From Sphingobacteriaceae bacterium (GTDB lineage Bacteria > Bacteroidota > Bacteroidia > B-17B0 > Aurantibacillaceae): 64,000 nucleotides of DNA. Location of the stretch: assembly GCA_016715905.1 (NCBI GenBank), contig JADJXI010000003.1, forward strand, positions 496,001 to 560,000. Direction: 5' to 3'. Under the pieces are notes generated by a model that was not told the origin of the DNA, ran no database searches, and was given only the letters and a program-made list of their open reading frames with translations. The position numbers were made by a program, and so were the translations under genes. Below are positions 1 through 8,351 of this stretch, one piece after another. Positions within the stretch are counted from its first letter, which is position 1. Each line of letters begins with the position of its first letter.

Positions 1-342
1 AATTACATCTACATCGGTCCATCCACCTTTGATTTTTTCAATGTATTCATCTAATCCAACGTGATCGGCACCTGCGTCTTTAGCCTCGGCCTCCTTATCT
101 GGAGTAACGATGGCTAAAACTCGCATAGTTTTACCTGTACCGTGAGGTAAGGTAACTGTACCGCGCACCATTTGATTAGCTTTACGTGGGTCAACTCCTA
201 AACGGATCGCAAGATCCACCGATGCATCAAACTTAACCGTAGTTATTTCTTTTACGATTTTTGAAGCTTCGGCCACGGAGTACTGCTTGTTACCATCAAA
301 TTTTGAGATAACAGCTTTTCTTTTTTTAGTCAACGTTGCCAT
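1..342 (-). CDS. rplA: 50S ribosomal protein L1, N-terminal part (cut by window edge)
   Basis: The frame is open from the ATG at 342 to the window edge, giving the first 114 residues of L1. It begins MATLTKKRKAVISKF and contains the family segments FDASVDLAIRLGVDPRKA, MVRGTVTLPHGTG and KTMRVLAIV. L1 is a large-subunit protein of the L1 stalk that binds 23S rRNA and, in many bacteria, represses its own mRNA. It lies 36 bases downstream of rplK on the same strand, the usual L11-L1 pair. The rest of the protein (about half of the usual 230 residues) is outside the window. Confidence 0.96.
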   Translation of the reverse strand, partial: MATLTKKRKAVISKFDGNKQYSVAEASKIVKEITTVKFDASVDLAIRLGVDPRKANQMVRGTVTLPHGTGKTMRVLAIVTPDKEAEAKDAGADHVGLDEYIEKIKGGWTDVDVI

Positions 343-378
343 TTGTTAAGCTTTGTTTTTGGTTAATAATTAATTTTT

Positions 379-816
379 TTAAAATGGTTTATTGCCTGAA
401 ACAGTAACACCCATGCTTCGAGCTGTTCCTGCAACCATATTCATTGCCGATTCAATTGTAAAACAATTCATGTCTACAATTTTGTCTTCTGCAATTTTTT
501 TAACTTGATCCCAAGTGATGGAACCAACTTTTTTACGGTTACTGGTAGCCGAACCAGCTTTAATTTTAGCTGTCTCCATAATTTGAATTGCAACAGGAGG
601 GCGTTTGATTACGAAATCAAACGACTTATCGTTGTAAACATTAATAATAACCGGTAATACTTTTCCCGGAGATTCTTGAGTTCTTGCATTAAACTGTTTG
701 CAGAACTCCATAATGTTTACACCTTTCGCACCTAATGCAGGTCCAATTGGAGGCGAGGGGTTAGCAGCACCACCTTTAATTTGCAACTTTACTATTGCTG
801 ATAACTCTTTTGCCAT
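379..816 (-). CDS. rplK: 50S ribosomal protein L11
   Basis: The product (145 aa) starts MAKELSAIVKLQIKGG and carries the proline-rich L11 signature PSPPIGPALGAKGVNIMEF and the C-terminal RNA-binding domain ending in TARSMGVTVSG. L11 binds the GTPase-associated region of 23S rRNA and is needed for RelA/Rel activation. The frame stays open 24 codons further upstream, but that extension is basic and atypical; the ATG at 816 gives the canonical N-terminus, so it was chosen. It sits between nusG and rplA in the standard order. Confidence 0.97.
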   Translation of the reverse strand: MAKELSAIVKLQIKGGAANPSPPIGPALGAKGVNIMEFCKQFNARTQESPGKVLPVIINVYNDKSFDFVIKRPPVAIQIMETAKIKAGSATSNRKKVGSITWDQVKKIAEDKIVDMNCFTIESAMNMVAGTARSMGVTVSGNKPF

Positions 817-927
817 TTTTATTTTATTTATTTGTTTTTGTACTGAAGGTTTATCGGGTCTTAATTTACTTTGAGTTGGAAGCAGCAAAGCGTCTCAAGA
901 GACCATCGATTTTACCATTCAATGTTT

Positions 928-1494
928 TTATTCTTTTTCTACCTCACCAAAGTTTAATTCAACCGGAGTTTTACGTCCGAAAATTTTCACGGTTACTTTG
1001 ATTTTCTTTTTATCTTCCATCACTTCTTCAATGATTCCGTTAAATCCGTTAAACGGACCATTAATCACCTTCACATTTTCACCAATCGTATAATTGGTTG
1101 AAACGGTTCCTTCGCTCTCTGTTAACTCATCTACTTTTCCTAATATCCTGTTTACTTCACTTAATCGCATTGGTACCGGAGATCCGCCTTTCGTTTCTCC
1201 TAAAAAGCCAATTACACCGGTAATGTTTTTAATGATATGTGGAATTTCACCGCTTAAAGTAGCTTCAATCAAAACATATCCTGGATAGAATGAACGCTCT
1301 TTAGTAGTTTTTTTTCCGTTTCTGATTTGAATGATTTTTTCGGTAGGTATTAATACCTGAGAAACAAAATCGTTCAACTTCAAACGTGAAATCTCCATTT
1401 CAATATATTGTTTTACTTTCTTCTCCTGACCACTAATAGCGCGTACCACGTACCATTTTTTGGTTGAAGTGTCGGTTTTTGTTGTTTCAGCCAT
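928..1494 (-). CDS. nusG: Transcription elongation/termination factor NusG
   Basis: A 188-aa protein with an N-terminal NGN domain (WYVVRAISGQEKKV near residue 14, FYPGYVLIEATL near 70) and a C-terminal KOW domain (GENVKVINGPFNGFNGIIEEV near 138). NusG binds RNA polymerase, suppresses pausing and links it to Rho or the ribosome. It is 5 bases downstream of secE, the usual secE-nusG pair. This is the housekeeping copy; a diverged paralogue of the UpxY type heads the polysaccharide operon at 47300-47797. Confidence 0.97.
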   Translation of the reverse strand: MAETTKTDTSTKKWYVVRAISGQEKKVKQYIEMEISRLKLNDFVSQVLIPTEKIIQIRNGKKTTKERSFYPGYVLIEATLSGEIPHIIKNITGVIGFLGETKGGSPVPMRLSEVNRILGKVDELTESEGTVSTNYTIGENVKVINGPFNGFNGIIEEVMEDKKKIKVTVKIFGRKTPVELNFGEVEKE

Positions 1495-1499
1495 TTTAA

Positions 1500-1694
1500 T
1501 TACTTGATAATTTCGTAAGCTTGTTTCATTAGAATTTCGAAAAGAAAATCCATTCCGAAAACAACCAATGCTATTATTATTGACGATACCATAACTACAA
1601 TAGCGCTACTTTGCAATTCAGGCCAAGTAGGCCAACTCACTTTGTTTACAAGTTCGTTGCGTGTTTCTGATATATAAGTACCTATTTTGCTCAT
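1500..1694 (-). CDS. secE: Preprotein translocase subunit SecE
   Basis: A 64-aa protein with one transmembrane segment (SSAIVVMVSSIIIALVVFGM, about residues 29-48) preceded by the amphipathic SecE signature ETRNELVNKVSWPTWPEL. SecE clamps the SecY channel in the inner membrane. Its short single-helix form is normal outside the Enterobacteria. It lies between tRNA-Trp and nusG, as in most Bacteroidota. Confidence 0.95.
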   Translation of the reverse strand: MSKIGTYISETRNELVNKVSWPTWPELQSSAIVVMVSSIIIALVVFGMDFLFEILMKQAYEIIK

Positions 1695-1731
1695 ACTCTT
1701 TTAATTTTAGAAGTTTGAATTAAGATTCAAG

Positions 1732-1755
1732 AATTAAGGTGTGAAATCCTTAATT
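1732..1755. other. Hairpin-forming inverted repeat upstream of secE
   Basis: AATTAAGG at 1732-1739 pairs with CCTTAATT at 1748-1755 across an 8-base loop. It lies between tRNA-Trp and secE and may be a tRNA-mRNA processing or pausing site. The stem is AT-rich and has no clear uridine run, so termination is unlikely. Confidence 0.3.
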
Positions 1756-1785
1756 TCTCAAACCTGATTTCTTACTTCAGATTCG

Positions 1786-1856
1786 CACGGGCAGAGAGAT
1801 TCGAACTCCCATCAACGGTTTTGGAGACCGCTATTCTACCATTGAACTATGCCCGT
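1786..1856 (-). tRNA. tRNA-Trp (anticodon CCA)
   Basis: A cloverleaf can be folded by hand: acceptor ACGGGCA (from 1856) pairs with TGCCCGT, anticodon stem GCGGT/ACCGT encloses loop CTCCAAA with anticodon CCA, and the T arm carries TTCGAAT. The discriminator base is G and CCA is not encoded. The tRNA lies between tuf and secE, its normal place in Bacteroidota. Confidence 0.95.
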
Positions 1857-1892
1857 ATAATGATAATTCAAACGGCCGCATTAGAAAAGGCG

Positions 1893-1923
1893 AGAATGAC
1901 AGCATAATTTTCGCTGTCATTCT
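1893..1923 (-). terminator. Stem-loop between tuf and tRNA-Trp
   Basis: AGAATGACAGC and GCTGTCATTCT form a perfect 11-bp stem with a 9-base loop, starting 21 bases after the tuf stop codon. On the minus strand the stem is followed by CGCCTTTTC, a weak T run. It is either a partial terminator limiting read-through from tuf into secE-nusG or a processing signal in front of tRNA-Trp. Confidence 0.55.
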
Positions 1924-1944
1924 GCCAAATCTTCTGACTATGGC

Positions 1945-3132
1945 TTAGTCTAAAATTTCAGTAACCTGACCAGCACCAACTGTACGACCACCTTCGCGAA
2001 TAGCGAAACGTAAACCTTTATCCATTGCGATTGCATTGATTAGATTTACAGTAATTGTTACGTTGTCACCAGGCAATACCATTTCACGTCCAGCTTCTAA
2101 CTCGATTTCTCCAGTTACGTCAGTTGTACGGAAATAGAATTGAGGACGATATTTATTTTGGAATGGAGTGTGACGTCCACCTTCTTCTTTTTTAAGGATA
2201 TAAACCTCTGCTTTGAATTTTAAGTGTGGCTTTACTGAACCCGGCTTACAGATTACCATTCCACGCTTAATGTCTTTTTTCTCAACACCACGTAATAATA
2301 AGCCTACATTGTCACCAGCTTCTCCATAATCAAGAATCTTACGGAACATTTCTACACCGGTAACAGTTGATTTTAATTTATCAGCTCCCATACCAATAAT
2401 TTCAACCTCGTCAGCCGTATTAATAACTCCAGTCTCAATACGTCCTGTAGCTACAGTACCACGACCGGTGATAGTAAACACGTCTTCAACCGGCATCAAA
2501 AACGGCTTATCTTTTTCACGTGGAGGCAATGGAATAAATTCATCAACAGCATTCATTAATTCCATGATTTTATCTACCCATTTTGCATCTTTATTTAATC
2601 CACCTAAAGCAGATCCACGAATAATAGGCGTGTTATCGCCATCAAATTTATAGAATGAAAGAAGTTCACGAATTTCCATTTCTACTAAGTCTAATAACTC
2701 AGCATCTTCAACCATGTCCACTTTATTCATAAAAACAACTATACGTGGTACACCAACCTGACGGGCAAGAAGAATGTGTTCGCGTGTTTGTGGCATTGGA
2801 CCATCTGTTGCAGCAACAACCAGAATAGCACCGTCCATTTGAGCAGCACCTGTAACCATGTTTTTAACATAATCGGCGTGACCAGGACAGTCAACGTGTG
2901 CGTAGTGACGCTTCTCAGTTGCGTATTCTACGTGTGAAGTATTAATTGTAATACCACGTTCCTTCTCTTCAGGAGCATTATCAATTGAAGAGAAATCGCG
3001 CAATTCAGCTAATCCTTTTTCAGCTAATACAGTAGTGATTGCTGCAGTTAATGTAGTTTTTCCGTGGTCAACGTGACCAATAGTTCCAATATTTACGTGT
3101 GGTTTGGAACGGTCGAATTTTTCTTTTGCCAT
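1945..3132 (-). CDS. tuf: Elongation factor Tu
   Basis: The 395-aa product has the full EF-Tu plan: G domain with P-loop GHVDHGKTTL (about residues 19-28), switch region RGITINTSHVEY, DCPGHADYV (G3) and NKVD (G4), then beta-barrel domains 2 and 3 ending in GRTVGAGQVTEIL. It delivers aminoacyl-tRNA to the ribosome as the GTP complex. It follows the tRNA cluster and precedes tRNA-Trp-secE-nusG, so tRNAs and tuf are probably co-transcribed and processed. Confidence 0.98.
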   Translation of the reverse strand: MAKEKFDRSKPHVNIGTIGHVDHGKTTLTAAITTVLAEKGLAELRDFSSIDNAPEEKERGITINTSHVEYATEKRHYAHVDCPGHADYVKNMVTGAAQMDGAILVVAATDGPMPQTREHILLARQVGVPRIVVFMNKVDMVEDAELLDLVEMEIRELLSFYKFDGDNTPIIRGSALGGLNKDAKWVDKIMELMNAVDEFIPLPPREKDKPFLMPVEDVFTITGRGTVATGRIETGVINTADEVEIIGMGADKLKSTVTGVEMFRKILDYGEAGDNVGLLLRGVEKKDIKRGMVICKPGSVKPHLKFKAEVYILKKEEGGRHTPFQNKYRPQFYFRTTDVTGEIELEAGREMVLPGDNVTITVNLINAIAMDKGLRFAIREGGRTVGAGQVTEILD

Positions 3133-3312
3133 AGTTGTTTATTTTACTTGTTATTTTTTTATTTATTGTTTAATTAAGTTTCTAAATTTTATTTTCTATT
3201 GATTATTTGTTTGTACTTTTTTAATCATTTCTATTTTAACTCTTGGAGGTTAATCCGAAGAGTTGTTGAGTATCCCGAAAATTAACGGAATAATCGTTCA
3301 TTTTTTGATCGC

Positions 3313-3380
3313 CTCATCGCTCAACATCTCTTTGAGCTGTTGAGCAGTCCCGATAGCTATCGGGAGAACTGCCGACCTCT
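3313..3380 (-). pseudogene. Broken second copy of the tRNA-Thr 3' half and 3' flank
   Basis: Bases 3313-3347 are identical over 35 bases to 3394-3428, which cover the tRNA-Thr acceptor end plus 22 bases of 3' flank; 3366-3380 matches 15 bases of the T arm at 3433-3447. Between the two blocks the T-loop bases are replaced by an 18-bp palindrome. The anticodon arm and 5' half are missing, so this cannot be a functional tRNA. A shorter, weaker resemblance (GTTGTTGAG followed by TCCCGA) occurs at 3262-3277. Confidence 0.7.
3348..3365. repeat. 18-bp perfect palindrome TCCCGATAGCTATCGGGA
   Basis: The sequence equals its own reverse complement over all 18 bases and sits in the T-loop position of the tRNA-Thr fragment. 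From memory, similar CCCGATAGCTATCGGG motifs are common between genes in Bacteroidota genomes; no second copy was noticed in this window. It could be a small mobile or recombination-prone repeat or a protein-binding site. Confidence 0.7.
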
Positions 3381-3415
3381 CCAAAGTGAATTTCTCATCG
3401 CTCAACATCTCTTTG

Positions 3416-3487
<72 letters not shown>

Positions 3488-3746
3488 TTATTCGATCAAG
3501 CAAATTTTAGTACACTTGCTTAATCCTAGTCTGGAATTTTGTGATAAGCACAAATTCAAAGAACCAACTCATTATTTTAAAGAACTAACATGCTCATACA
3601 CGAAAAGTCCCTCTATTTTGGGGACTTCCGGATATTTTGAGGCCGTGATACACAAGCTTCTCCATATCCGCCCCACACGAAGTGGGTATGTTTTCTTCAA
3701 CTGCACACAATCTTTTTCATTCAACTTCTAACCAACTACACCAATG
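3488..3746. other. 259-bp spacer between tRNA-Thr and tRNA-Gly, no gene recognised
   Basis: The spacer is unusually long for a tRNA cluster. It holds two small hairpins (AAGTCCC 3605-3611 with GGGACTT 3621-3627; CCCAC 3672-3676 with GTGGG 3682-3686) and, at 3723-3744 on the minus strand, a D-arm-like fragment GTAGTTGGTTAGAAG next to tRNA-Gly. A plus-strand open frame (3516-3731) has no recognisable product and overlaps these structures, so it is not called as a gene. It may be the remains of a tRNA or of a small inserted gene. Confidence 0.35.
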
Positions 3747-3819
3747 AGCGGAAGACGGGTCTCGAACCCGCAACCTCCAGCTTGGAAGGCTGGAGCTCTA
3801 CCAATTGAGCTACTTCCGC
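3747..3819 (-). tRNA. tRNA-Gly (anticodon TCC)
   Basis: Acceptor GCGGAAG (from 3819) pairs with CTTCCGC; D arm GTAGCTCAATTGGTAGAGC; anticodon stem CCAGC/GCTGG with loop CTTCCAA, anticodon TCC; T arm GCGGG-TTCGAGA-CCCGT. Well-formed 73-nt tRNA. Confidence 0.95.
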
Positions 3820-3906
3820 TTTTACATTAAATCCGTTACGCTGATTTAATACAATGCTTTCAAACTTACCGTTTAATCAGATTTTATCCTGATTAGAACA
3901 GCCACG

Positions 3907-3988
3907 TGGGGTAAGATGGATTCGAACCACCGAAGACGAAGTCAGCAGATTTACAGTCTGCCCCATTTGGCCACTCTGGTATTACCCC
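3907..3988 (-). tRNA. tRNA-Tyr (anticodon GTA)
   Basis: Acceptor GGGGTAA (from 3988) pairs with TTACCCC; anticodon loop CTGTAAA gives GTA; a long variable arm follows (CTGACTTCGTCTTCGG), as expected for bacterial tRNA-Tyr; T loop TTCGAAT. 82 nt, discriminator A. Confidence 0.95.
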
Positions 3989-3998
3989 TACAAAAAAG

Positions 3999-4071
3999 AG
4001 CCGAAGAAGGGACTCGAACCCCCGACCAGCTGATTACAAATCAGCTGCTCTACCAGCTGAGCTACTCCGGC
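3999..4071 (-). tRNA. tRNA-Thr (anticodon TGT)
   Basis: Acceptor GCCGGAG (from 4071) pairs with CTTCGGC with one G-T; anticodon stem GCTGA/TCAGC with loop TTTGTAA, anticodon TGT; T arm GGGGG-TTCGAGT-CCCTT. It is the first tRNA of the minus-strand cluster. Confidence 0.95.
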
Positions 4072-4196
4072 TTTTTTGTGATGACAAAGAACTACCCCAA
4101 AAAATTGGGATTGCAAAGGTAATAATACTTTTGATTCCCGCAAAAAATTAATCAGAAATAAAAGGGTTTGCGGGCCTTTCGGAAAGCAGGTAAAAA

Positions 4197-5522
4197 TCAG
4201 TTTAAAATTCTAAATTCCTGCGGTAAATAATTATTTATTCGATTAGGTAAGATTTTAGCCCAACCTAAACCAAGGTTTTTGTATTGCATTAACTGAAAAC
4301 CTGAGCTTTTAATCGCCAAAGAAAACTCCTTTTTTCTGAGAAAATTTAAAGCATTTTCATGATCAAGTTCAATTGCGTTTTGAATAGTAGCTTCGTAACT
4401 CATTGCTAATTCGTGGTTTGGAATAACATCTTTACCTTTCAGCTCTCCTAAACATACCCCGGCTTTTTTGATGTATAATTGATTTTTGAGTTGGAGATAA
4501 TATGGAAGAGTATCTTGATGAAGAAAATAATATAAATCACCAATTTTCATCGTTTTTCCGGAATTTTCGTCAAATATATTCAAAAAAGGGTTTTTTTTAA
4601 CAAATAAATCATCATTACCCTTTATTTTTAACAAATTATTTACCTCGTTGTGTCCGTCTTTTATAAGTAATGCACAAAAGAAGCCTTCAGATTGCGTTAA
4701 ATGAGGATAAAAGCGATAACCTTTGCCAGTATCAATTATACCCCATTCTTCAGGTAGTTTTTGTTGAATAATCTTAAAATTAAATTCTTCTATTAACCAA
4801 TCAACAATTTTCTCATTTTCTTCATAAGAGTATGAACAAGTAGAATAAAACAAATATCCCCCACTTTTTATGGCTCCAATACTATCAGCTATTATTCGCT
4901 TTTGACGTGAAGAGCAAAAGTTAACATTATCTTCAGACCACTCATCAATAGAATCGGGTTGTTTCCTAAACAAACCACTACCGCTACAAGGTGCGTCTAA
5001 TACCACAAGGTCTGCCTTGAAGCTTTGATTGGCTAAAACCAAAGGGTCGTTATTGGTAACTATTACATTAGAGGTTCCCCATTTGCTTAAATTTTGTGCT
5101 AAGATAGATGCTCTTTTTTTTACAACTTCATTCGCAATTAGGGTGCCCTTGTTTTTTAAGTATGAACTGATAATAGTGGATTTACCTCCAGGTGAGCCAC
5201 ACATATCAATTATTAAAGGTTTATCGGGCAATTCAACCATTTCATTTAATACAAAATCCAAAAACATACTTCCAGCTTCTTGCACATAATAAGCTCCAGC
5301 ATGAAATAAAGGATCCAAAGTAAAGGAAGGCCTAGTTTTTAAATAATAGGCTTGTTTACACCATCGAACATCCTCTTTTATTTCAAAAGTAATATCACTT
5401 TTTTTAAAATTATTTTTTCTAATACTTATTGGTTGTTCGCTGTTATGCGCATCAATAAAAGCTCCGCGGTTAAAACCTTCAAGTTCATCCAACGATGCTA
5501 ATAATTTTTCCGGCAAGGGCAT
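4197..5522 (-). CDS. rRNA cytosine-C5 methyltransferase (NOL1/NOP2/Sun, RsmF/RsmB-like)
   Basis: Uses SAM to methylate C5 of a cytosine in rRNA. The SAM-binding loop DMCGSPGGKS, motif IV APCSGSGLFRKQ and motif VI STCSYSYEENE supply both conserved catalytic cysteines (PC and TC). A C-terminal domain of about 150 residues follows the catalytic core, as in the RsmF/YebU branch. The start is set at the ATG at 5522 (MPLPEKLLASL); the frame is open 14 codons further, but those are hydrophobic and not family-like. It is divergent from recX with only a few dozen bases between starts. The target cytosine cannot be told from sequence. Confidence 0.9.
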   Translation of the reverse strand: MPLPEKLLASLDELEGFNRGAFIDAHNSEQPISIRKNNFKKSDITFEIKEDVRWCKQAYYLKTRPSFTLDPLFHAGAYYVQEAGSMFLDFVLNEMVELPDKPLIIDMCGSPGGKSTIISSYLKNKGTLIANEVVKKRASILAQNLSKWGTSNVIVTNNDPLVLANQSFKADLVVLDAPCSGSGLFRKQPDSIDEWSEDNVNFCSSRQKRIIADSIGAIKSGGYLFYSTCSYSYEENEKIVDWLIEEFNFKIIQQKLPEEWGIIDTGKGYRFYPHLTQSEGFFCALLIKDGHNEVNNLLKIKGNDDLFVKKNPFLNIFDENSGKTMKIGDLYYFLHQDTLPYYLQLKNQLYIKKAGVCLGELKGKDVIPNHELAMSYEATIQNAIELDHENALNFLRKKEFSLAIKSSGFQLMQYKNLGLGWAKILPNRINNYLPQEFRILN

Positions 5523-5567
5523 AAATAAAAGAGAAAACATGCAAAGTAATAAATAATTTAGCACTTT

Positions 5568-6056
5568 ATGAGGCGTAGATTAGTTGTTAGTGCCGAAGAG
5601 GCGCTAGAAAAAATGAAAAGTTGGTGTGCTTATCAGGAAAGGTCACATTTTGATTGTAGGAAGAAAATTTTTGAATTTGGATTACAAAAGCACGAGATCG
5701 AAAATATTATTTCCGCTCTGATCGAAGAAAATTATTTAAATGAAGAAAGATTTGCTTGCGCCTTAGCCAGAGGTAAAATGAGAATTAAAAGTTGGGGAAA
5801 AATTAAAATAAAACAATCGTTGATAAAGCATCAAGTTTCCGACAAAATTATTCAGAAAGCATTAAATTCATTAAATGAAGATGAATATATTAATCATTTG
5901 GATAAAATTATTCACAAAAAAGCCGATCAGTTGAGTGAAGAGAATAATATATATCAAAGTATATTACGCCATCTAATGACTAAGGGATTTGAAAATGATT
6001 TGTCAATTGCTCGTTTAAATGTAATTTTGAAGAACTCATCTAATTTTGAAGCATGA
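5568..6056 (+). CDS. recX: Regulatory protein RecX
   Basis: A 162-aa helical protein with the RecX three-helix repeats: EALEKMKSWCAYQERSHFDC near the N-terminus, then LIEENYLNEERFACALARGK with RIKSWGKIKIKQSLI around residues 65-90. RecX binds RecA filaments and limits their growth. Its stop overlaps the next start by four bases (ATGA), suggesting coupled translation with the SDR gene. recA is not in the window. Confidence 0.9.
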   Translation: MRRRLVVSAEEALEKMKSWCAYQERSHFDCRKKIFEFGLQKHEIENIISALIEENYLNEERFACALARGKMRIKSWGKIKIKQSLIKHQVSDKIIQKALNSLNEDEYINHLDKIIHKKADQLSEENNIYQSILRHLMTKGFENDLSIARLNVILKNSSNFEA

Positions 6057-6841
6057 ATTTAGACTTAAAAAATAAAAAAGCTTTGGTTTGCGGAAGCACT
6101 CAGGGAATCGGAAAAGCAGTAGCCATTGAACTGGCTTTATTGGGAGCCACAGTTATTTTAGTGGCTCGCAACGAAACCGAACTTAAAAAAGTAAAAACTG
6201 AACTTTCGGTGGAAGCGAAACAAGTTCATGGATATTTATGTGCTGATTTTAACGAGCCTCATAAATTAAAAGAGCTTGTTGAAAATTATATTCAAAGAAG
6301 CGGACCAATTCATATTCTAATAAACAATACCGGCGGACCTGCATCGGGCCCAATTATTAATGCAAAACCCGAAGAGTTTACGAATACATTTAATCAACAT
6401 TTAATTTGTAATCATGTATTAATGCAGGCCTGTTTGGAAGGAATGAAAAACAGCAAATATGGAAGAATAATCAATATTATTTCCACATCGGTAAAGGCGC
6501 CTCTTCCTAATCTGGGTGTGAGTAACACCATAAGAGCTGCAGTTGGCAATTGGGCGAAAACGCTTGCGAATGAGACAGGCAAATTTGGCATAACCGTGAA
6601 TAATGTTTTACCGGGCGCTACTGCTACCGGAAGACTGAGCGGGATAATTGAAAATAAAGCATTAAAAACCGGAGAGAAAACAGAACGTATCAAAGAGGAA
6701 ATGCAGCAAGAAATTCCTATGGGTAGATTTGCCGAGCCTTCAGAAATTGCTGCAGCAGTTGCCTTTTTGGCAAGTCCGGCTGCATCATACATTAACGGTA
6801 TAAATATTCCGGTAGATGGGGGTAGAACCCCCAATTTATAA
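6053..6841 (+). CDS. SDR family oxidoreductase with altered catalytic YxxxK
   Basis: A 262-aa short-chain dehydrogenase fold: cofactor loop GSTQGIG (residues 14-20), NNTGG (91-95), INIISTS (141-147) and C-terminal ASYINGINIPVDGGR as in FabG-like proteins. At the position of the catalytic YxxxK the sequence is S157-N-T-I-R161, so both Tyr and Lys are replaced. As recalled, related Bacteroidota SDRs share this change, so it is probably a family trait rather than damage. The substrate is unknown; it may bind cofactor or acyl ligand without normal reductase chemistry. It is coupled to recX by a 4-base overlap. Confidence 0.85.
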   Translation: MNLDLKNKKALVCGSTQGIGKAVAIELALLGATVILVARNETELKKVKTELSVEAKQVHGYLCADFNEPHKLKELVENYIQRSGPIHILINNTGGPASGPIINAKPEEFTNTFNQHLICNHVLMQACLEGMKNSKYGRIINIISTSVKAPLPNLGVSNTIRAAVGNWAKTLANETGKFGITVNNVLPGATATGRLSGIIENKALKTGEKTERIKEEMQQEIPMGRFAEPSEIAAAVAFLASPAASYINGINIPVDGGRTPNL

Positions 6842-6917
6842 TAGTTAACATCAGTGTGTTATTAAATGTTACTTTAAGTGCTGATTGCCATCGCTTTATG
6901 CAGGTATTTTAGCACTT

Positions 6918-8351
6918 ATGATTAAATACCTTTTTATTTTAATAAACTCCATCACTTTATTTCTTTATAGTTTGTTTGGTGGAGATAACCCAATTACGAT
7001 TTCAAATAACATCCCTAAATTTTTAAAACCAGGCGATGAAGTGAGCATTGAACTCAAAGTTACTAAAGGCGCAATGGGCGGTTTTGCCAAACTTCAACTA
7101 GATTTACCGGAGGGATTATCTGTAAAAGAAGAGGATAGCAAAGGTGCGAATTTTAATTATTCCGACGGCTTAGCCAAATGGGTTTGGTCTAATTTACCAA
7201 GTGAAGATGAAATAATAGTAAAGTGCAAATTGGTAGCGTCATCTTCGTTTAGTGGATTAAAAACGATAGGAGGAAAATACTCTTATGTTGAAAATAACGG
7301 TAAGAAAGTGGTTGAGATGCCTCCGGTAGAAATATCATCCGAAGCAGGAATGGCATCAAACGAAACCGGAAACACAAATAATAGCGGAGAGCCTAAAAAT
7401 GAAACAACAAACACAACACCAACTATAACCAATACTGATAACTCCAACGATTCTAATGCAGAACCGGAGGGGGAAATTGCTATAAAAAGAACGATAACAC
7501 CAGGTGCCAACGAAGGAGAATATATTATCGATTTAAAAATAAACAAACTAATGACCAAAGGATTCGCCAGATACAGCGATGACTTACCGGCTGAAGTAAG
7601 CGCTAAATCTGTAATTACAGAAGGAGCTTCTTTTTCTGTTTCTGACGGAAAACTAAAATTTGTTTGGGTGGCTGTACCCTTAAAAGAAATACTTGAAATT
7701 TCTTACACCATTAGTGGTGTGAAAAAAACTTTGACTTTAAATGGCGAGTATTCTTATTTGGAACAAAATCAAAGTAAATCTTTTAATTTAAAACCAGAAC
7801 AAATAATCATCGAAGGAAGTACAGATGCAGGGCATGTAGCCGTAAATACTCCAACAAAATCGGAAGAGCCAACACCACCAAATAACAATGAAAACAATAA
7901 CGAAACCGCAAATACAACGCCTACCGTTAATACTACGCCAACAGTAGCAAGTACAGTAACTGAGAATAATGAAAATAATAATACCGGTACTCCAACAAAC
8001 ACAGAAGTTGCGGTAACACCTCCTGATAATTCTTCCAACGAAAAGCTGCCTAAAAATGAAGGTAATATTAATTACATGGTACAGATAGGGGCTTTTACCA
8101 ATTCGGCTGTAAATGCCAAAAAACTTTCTTCAAAATTTAATATTGATGAAAAAATTCAAAGTGAAATGGCAGGAGGGTATTCCAAATTTATGATTGGCAA
8201 TCACGGGGAGTATAAAAATGCGCGGGATCATCGTGAGAAGGTTAGGTCAGTTAACAGAGTTTCATCGGCATTTGTAGTGGCTTACAATACCGGAAAAAGA
8301 ATAACAGTTCAAGAAGCATTAATGATCAGTAACCAAAAATGGTTTAGATAA
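6918..8351 (+). CDS. Secreted two-repeat protein with C-terminal SPOR domain
   Basis: The 477-aa product starts with a hydrophobic signal segment (MIKYLFILINSITLFLYSLF). Two related beta-rich repeats follow (about residues 30-145 and 185-300), each with a PEGL/PAEV motif, a KGANF/EGASF motif, a W near the end and a YSYxE motif. Two Thr/Asn/Pro-rich linkers precede a SPOR domain (YMVQIGAFTNSAVNAKK to VVAYNTGKRITV). SPOR domains bind denuded septal peptidoglycan. A start 11 codons earlier is possible, but the ATG at 6918 puts the signal peptide first. It lies just before another SPOR protein. Function beyond envelope location is unknown. Confidence 0.75.
   Translation: MIKYLFILINSITLFLYSLFGGDNPITISNNIPKFLKPGDEVSIELKVTKGAMGGFAKLQLDLPEGLSVKEEDSKGANFNYSDGLAKWVWSNLPSEDEIIVKCKLVASSSFSGLKTIGGKYSYVENNGKKVVEMPPVEISSEAGMASNETGNTNNSGEPKNETTNTTPTITNTDNSNDSNAEPEGEIAIKRTITPGANEGEYIIDLKINKLMTKGFARYSDDLPAEVSAKSVITEGASFSVSDGKLKFVWVAVPLKEILEISYTISGVKKTLTLNGEYSYLEQNQSKSFNLKPEQIIIEGSTDAGHVAVNTPTKSEEPTPPNNNENNNETANTTPTVNTTPTVASTVTENNENNNTGTPTNTEVAVTPPDNSSNEKLPKNEGNINYMVQIGAFTNSAVNAKKLSSKFNIDEKIQSEMAGGYSKFMIGNHGEYKNARDHREKVRSVNRVSSAFVVAYNTGKRITVQEALMISNQKWFR

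Noticed and set aside
817..888. 24-codon extension of rplK
   Set aside because: Upstream residues do not match L11; the ATG at 816 gives the canonical N-terminus.
3516..3731. 71-residue open frame between tRNA-Thr and tRNA-Gly
   Set aside because: It overlaps hairpins and a tRNA-like fragment and shows no protein family signal. A decayed GIY-YIG gene was considered but no catalytic motif was found.
6412..6834. 140-residue open frame opposite the SDR gene
   Set aside because: Shadow of the SDR coding frame; the plus-strand product has clear family motifs and matching start and stop overlaps.
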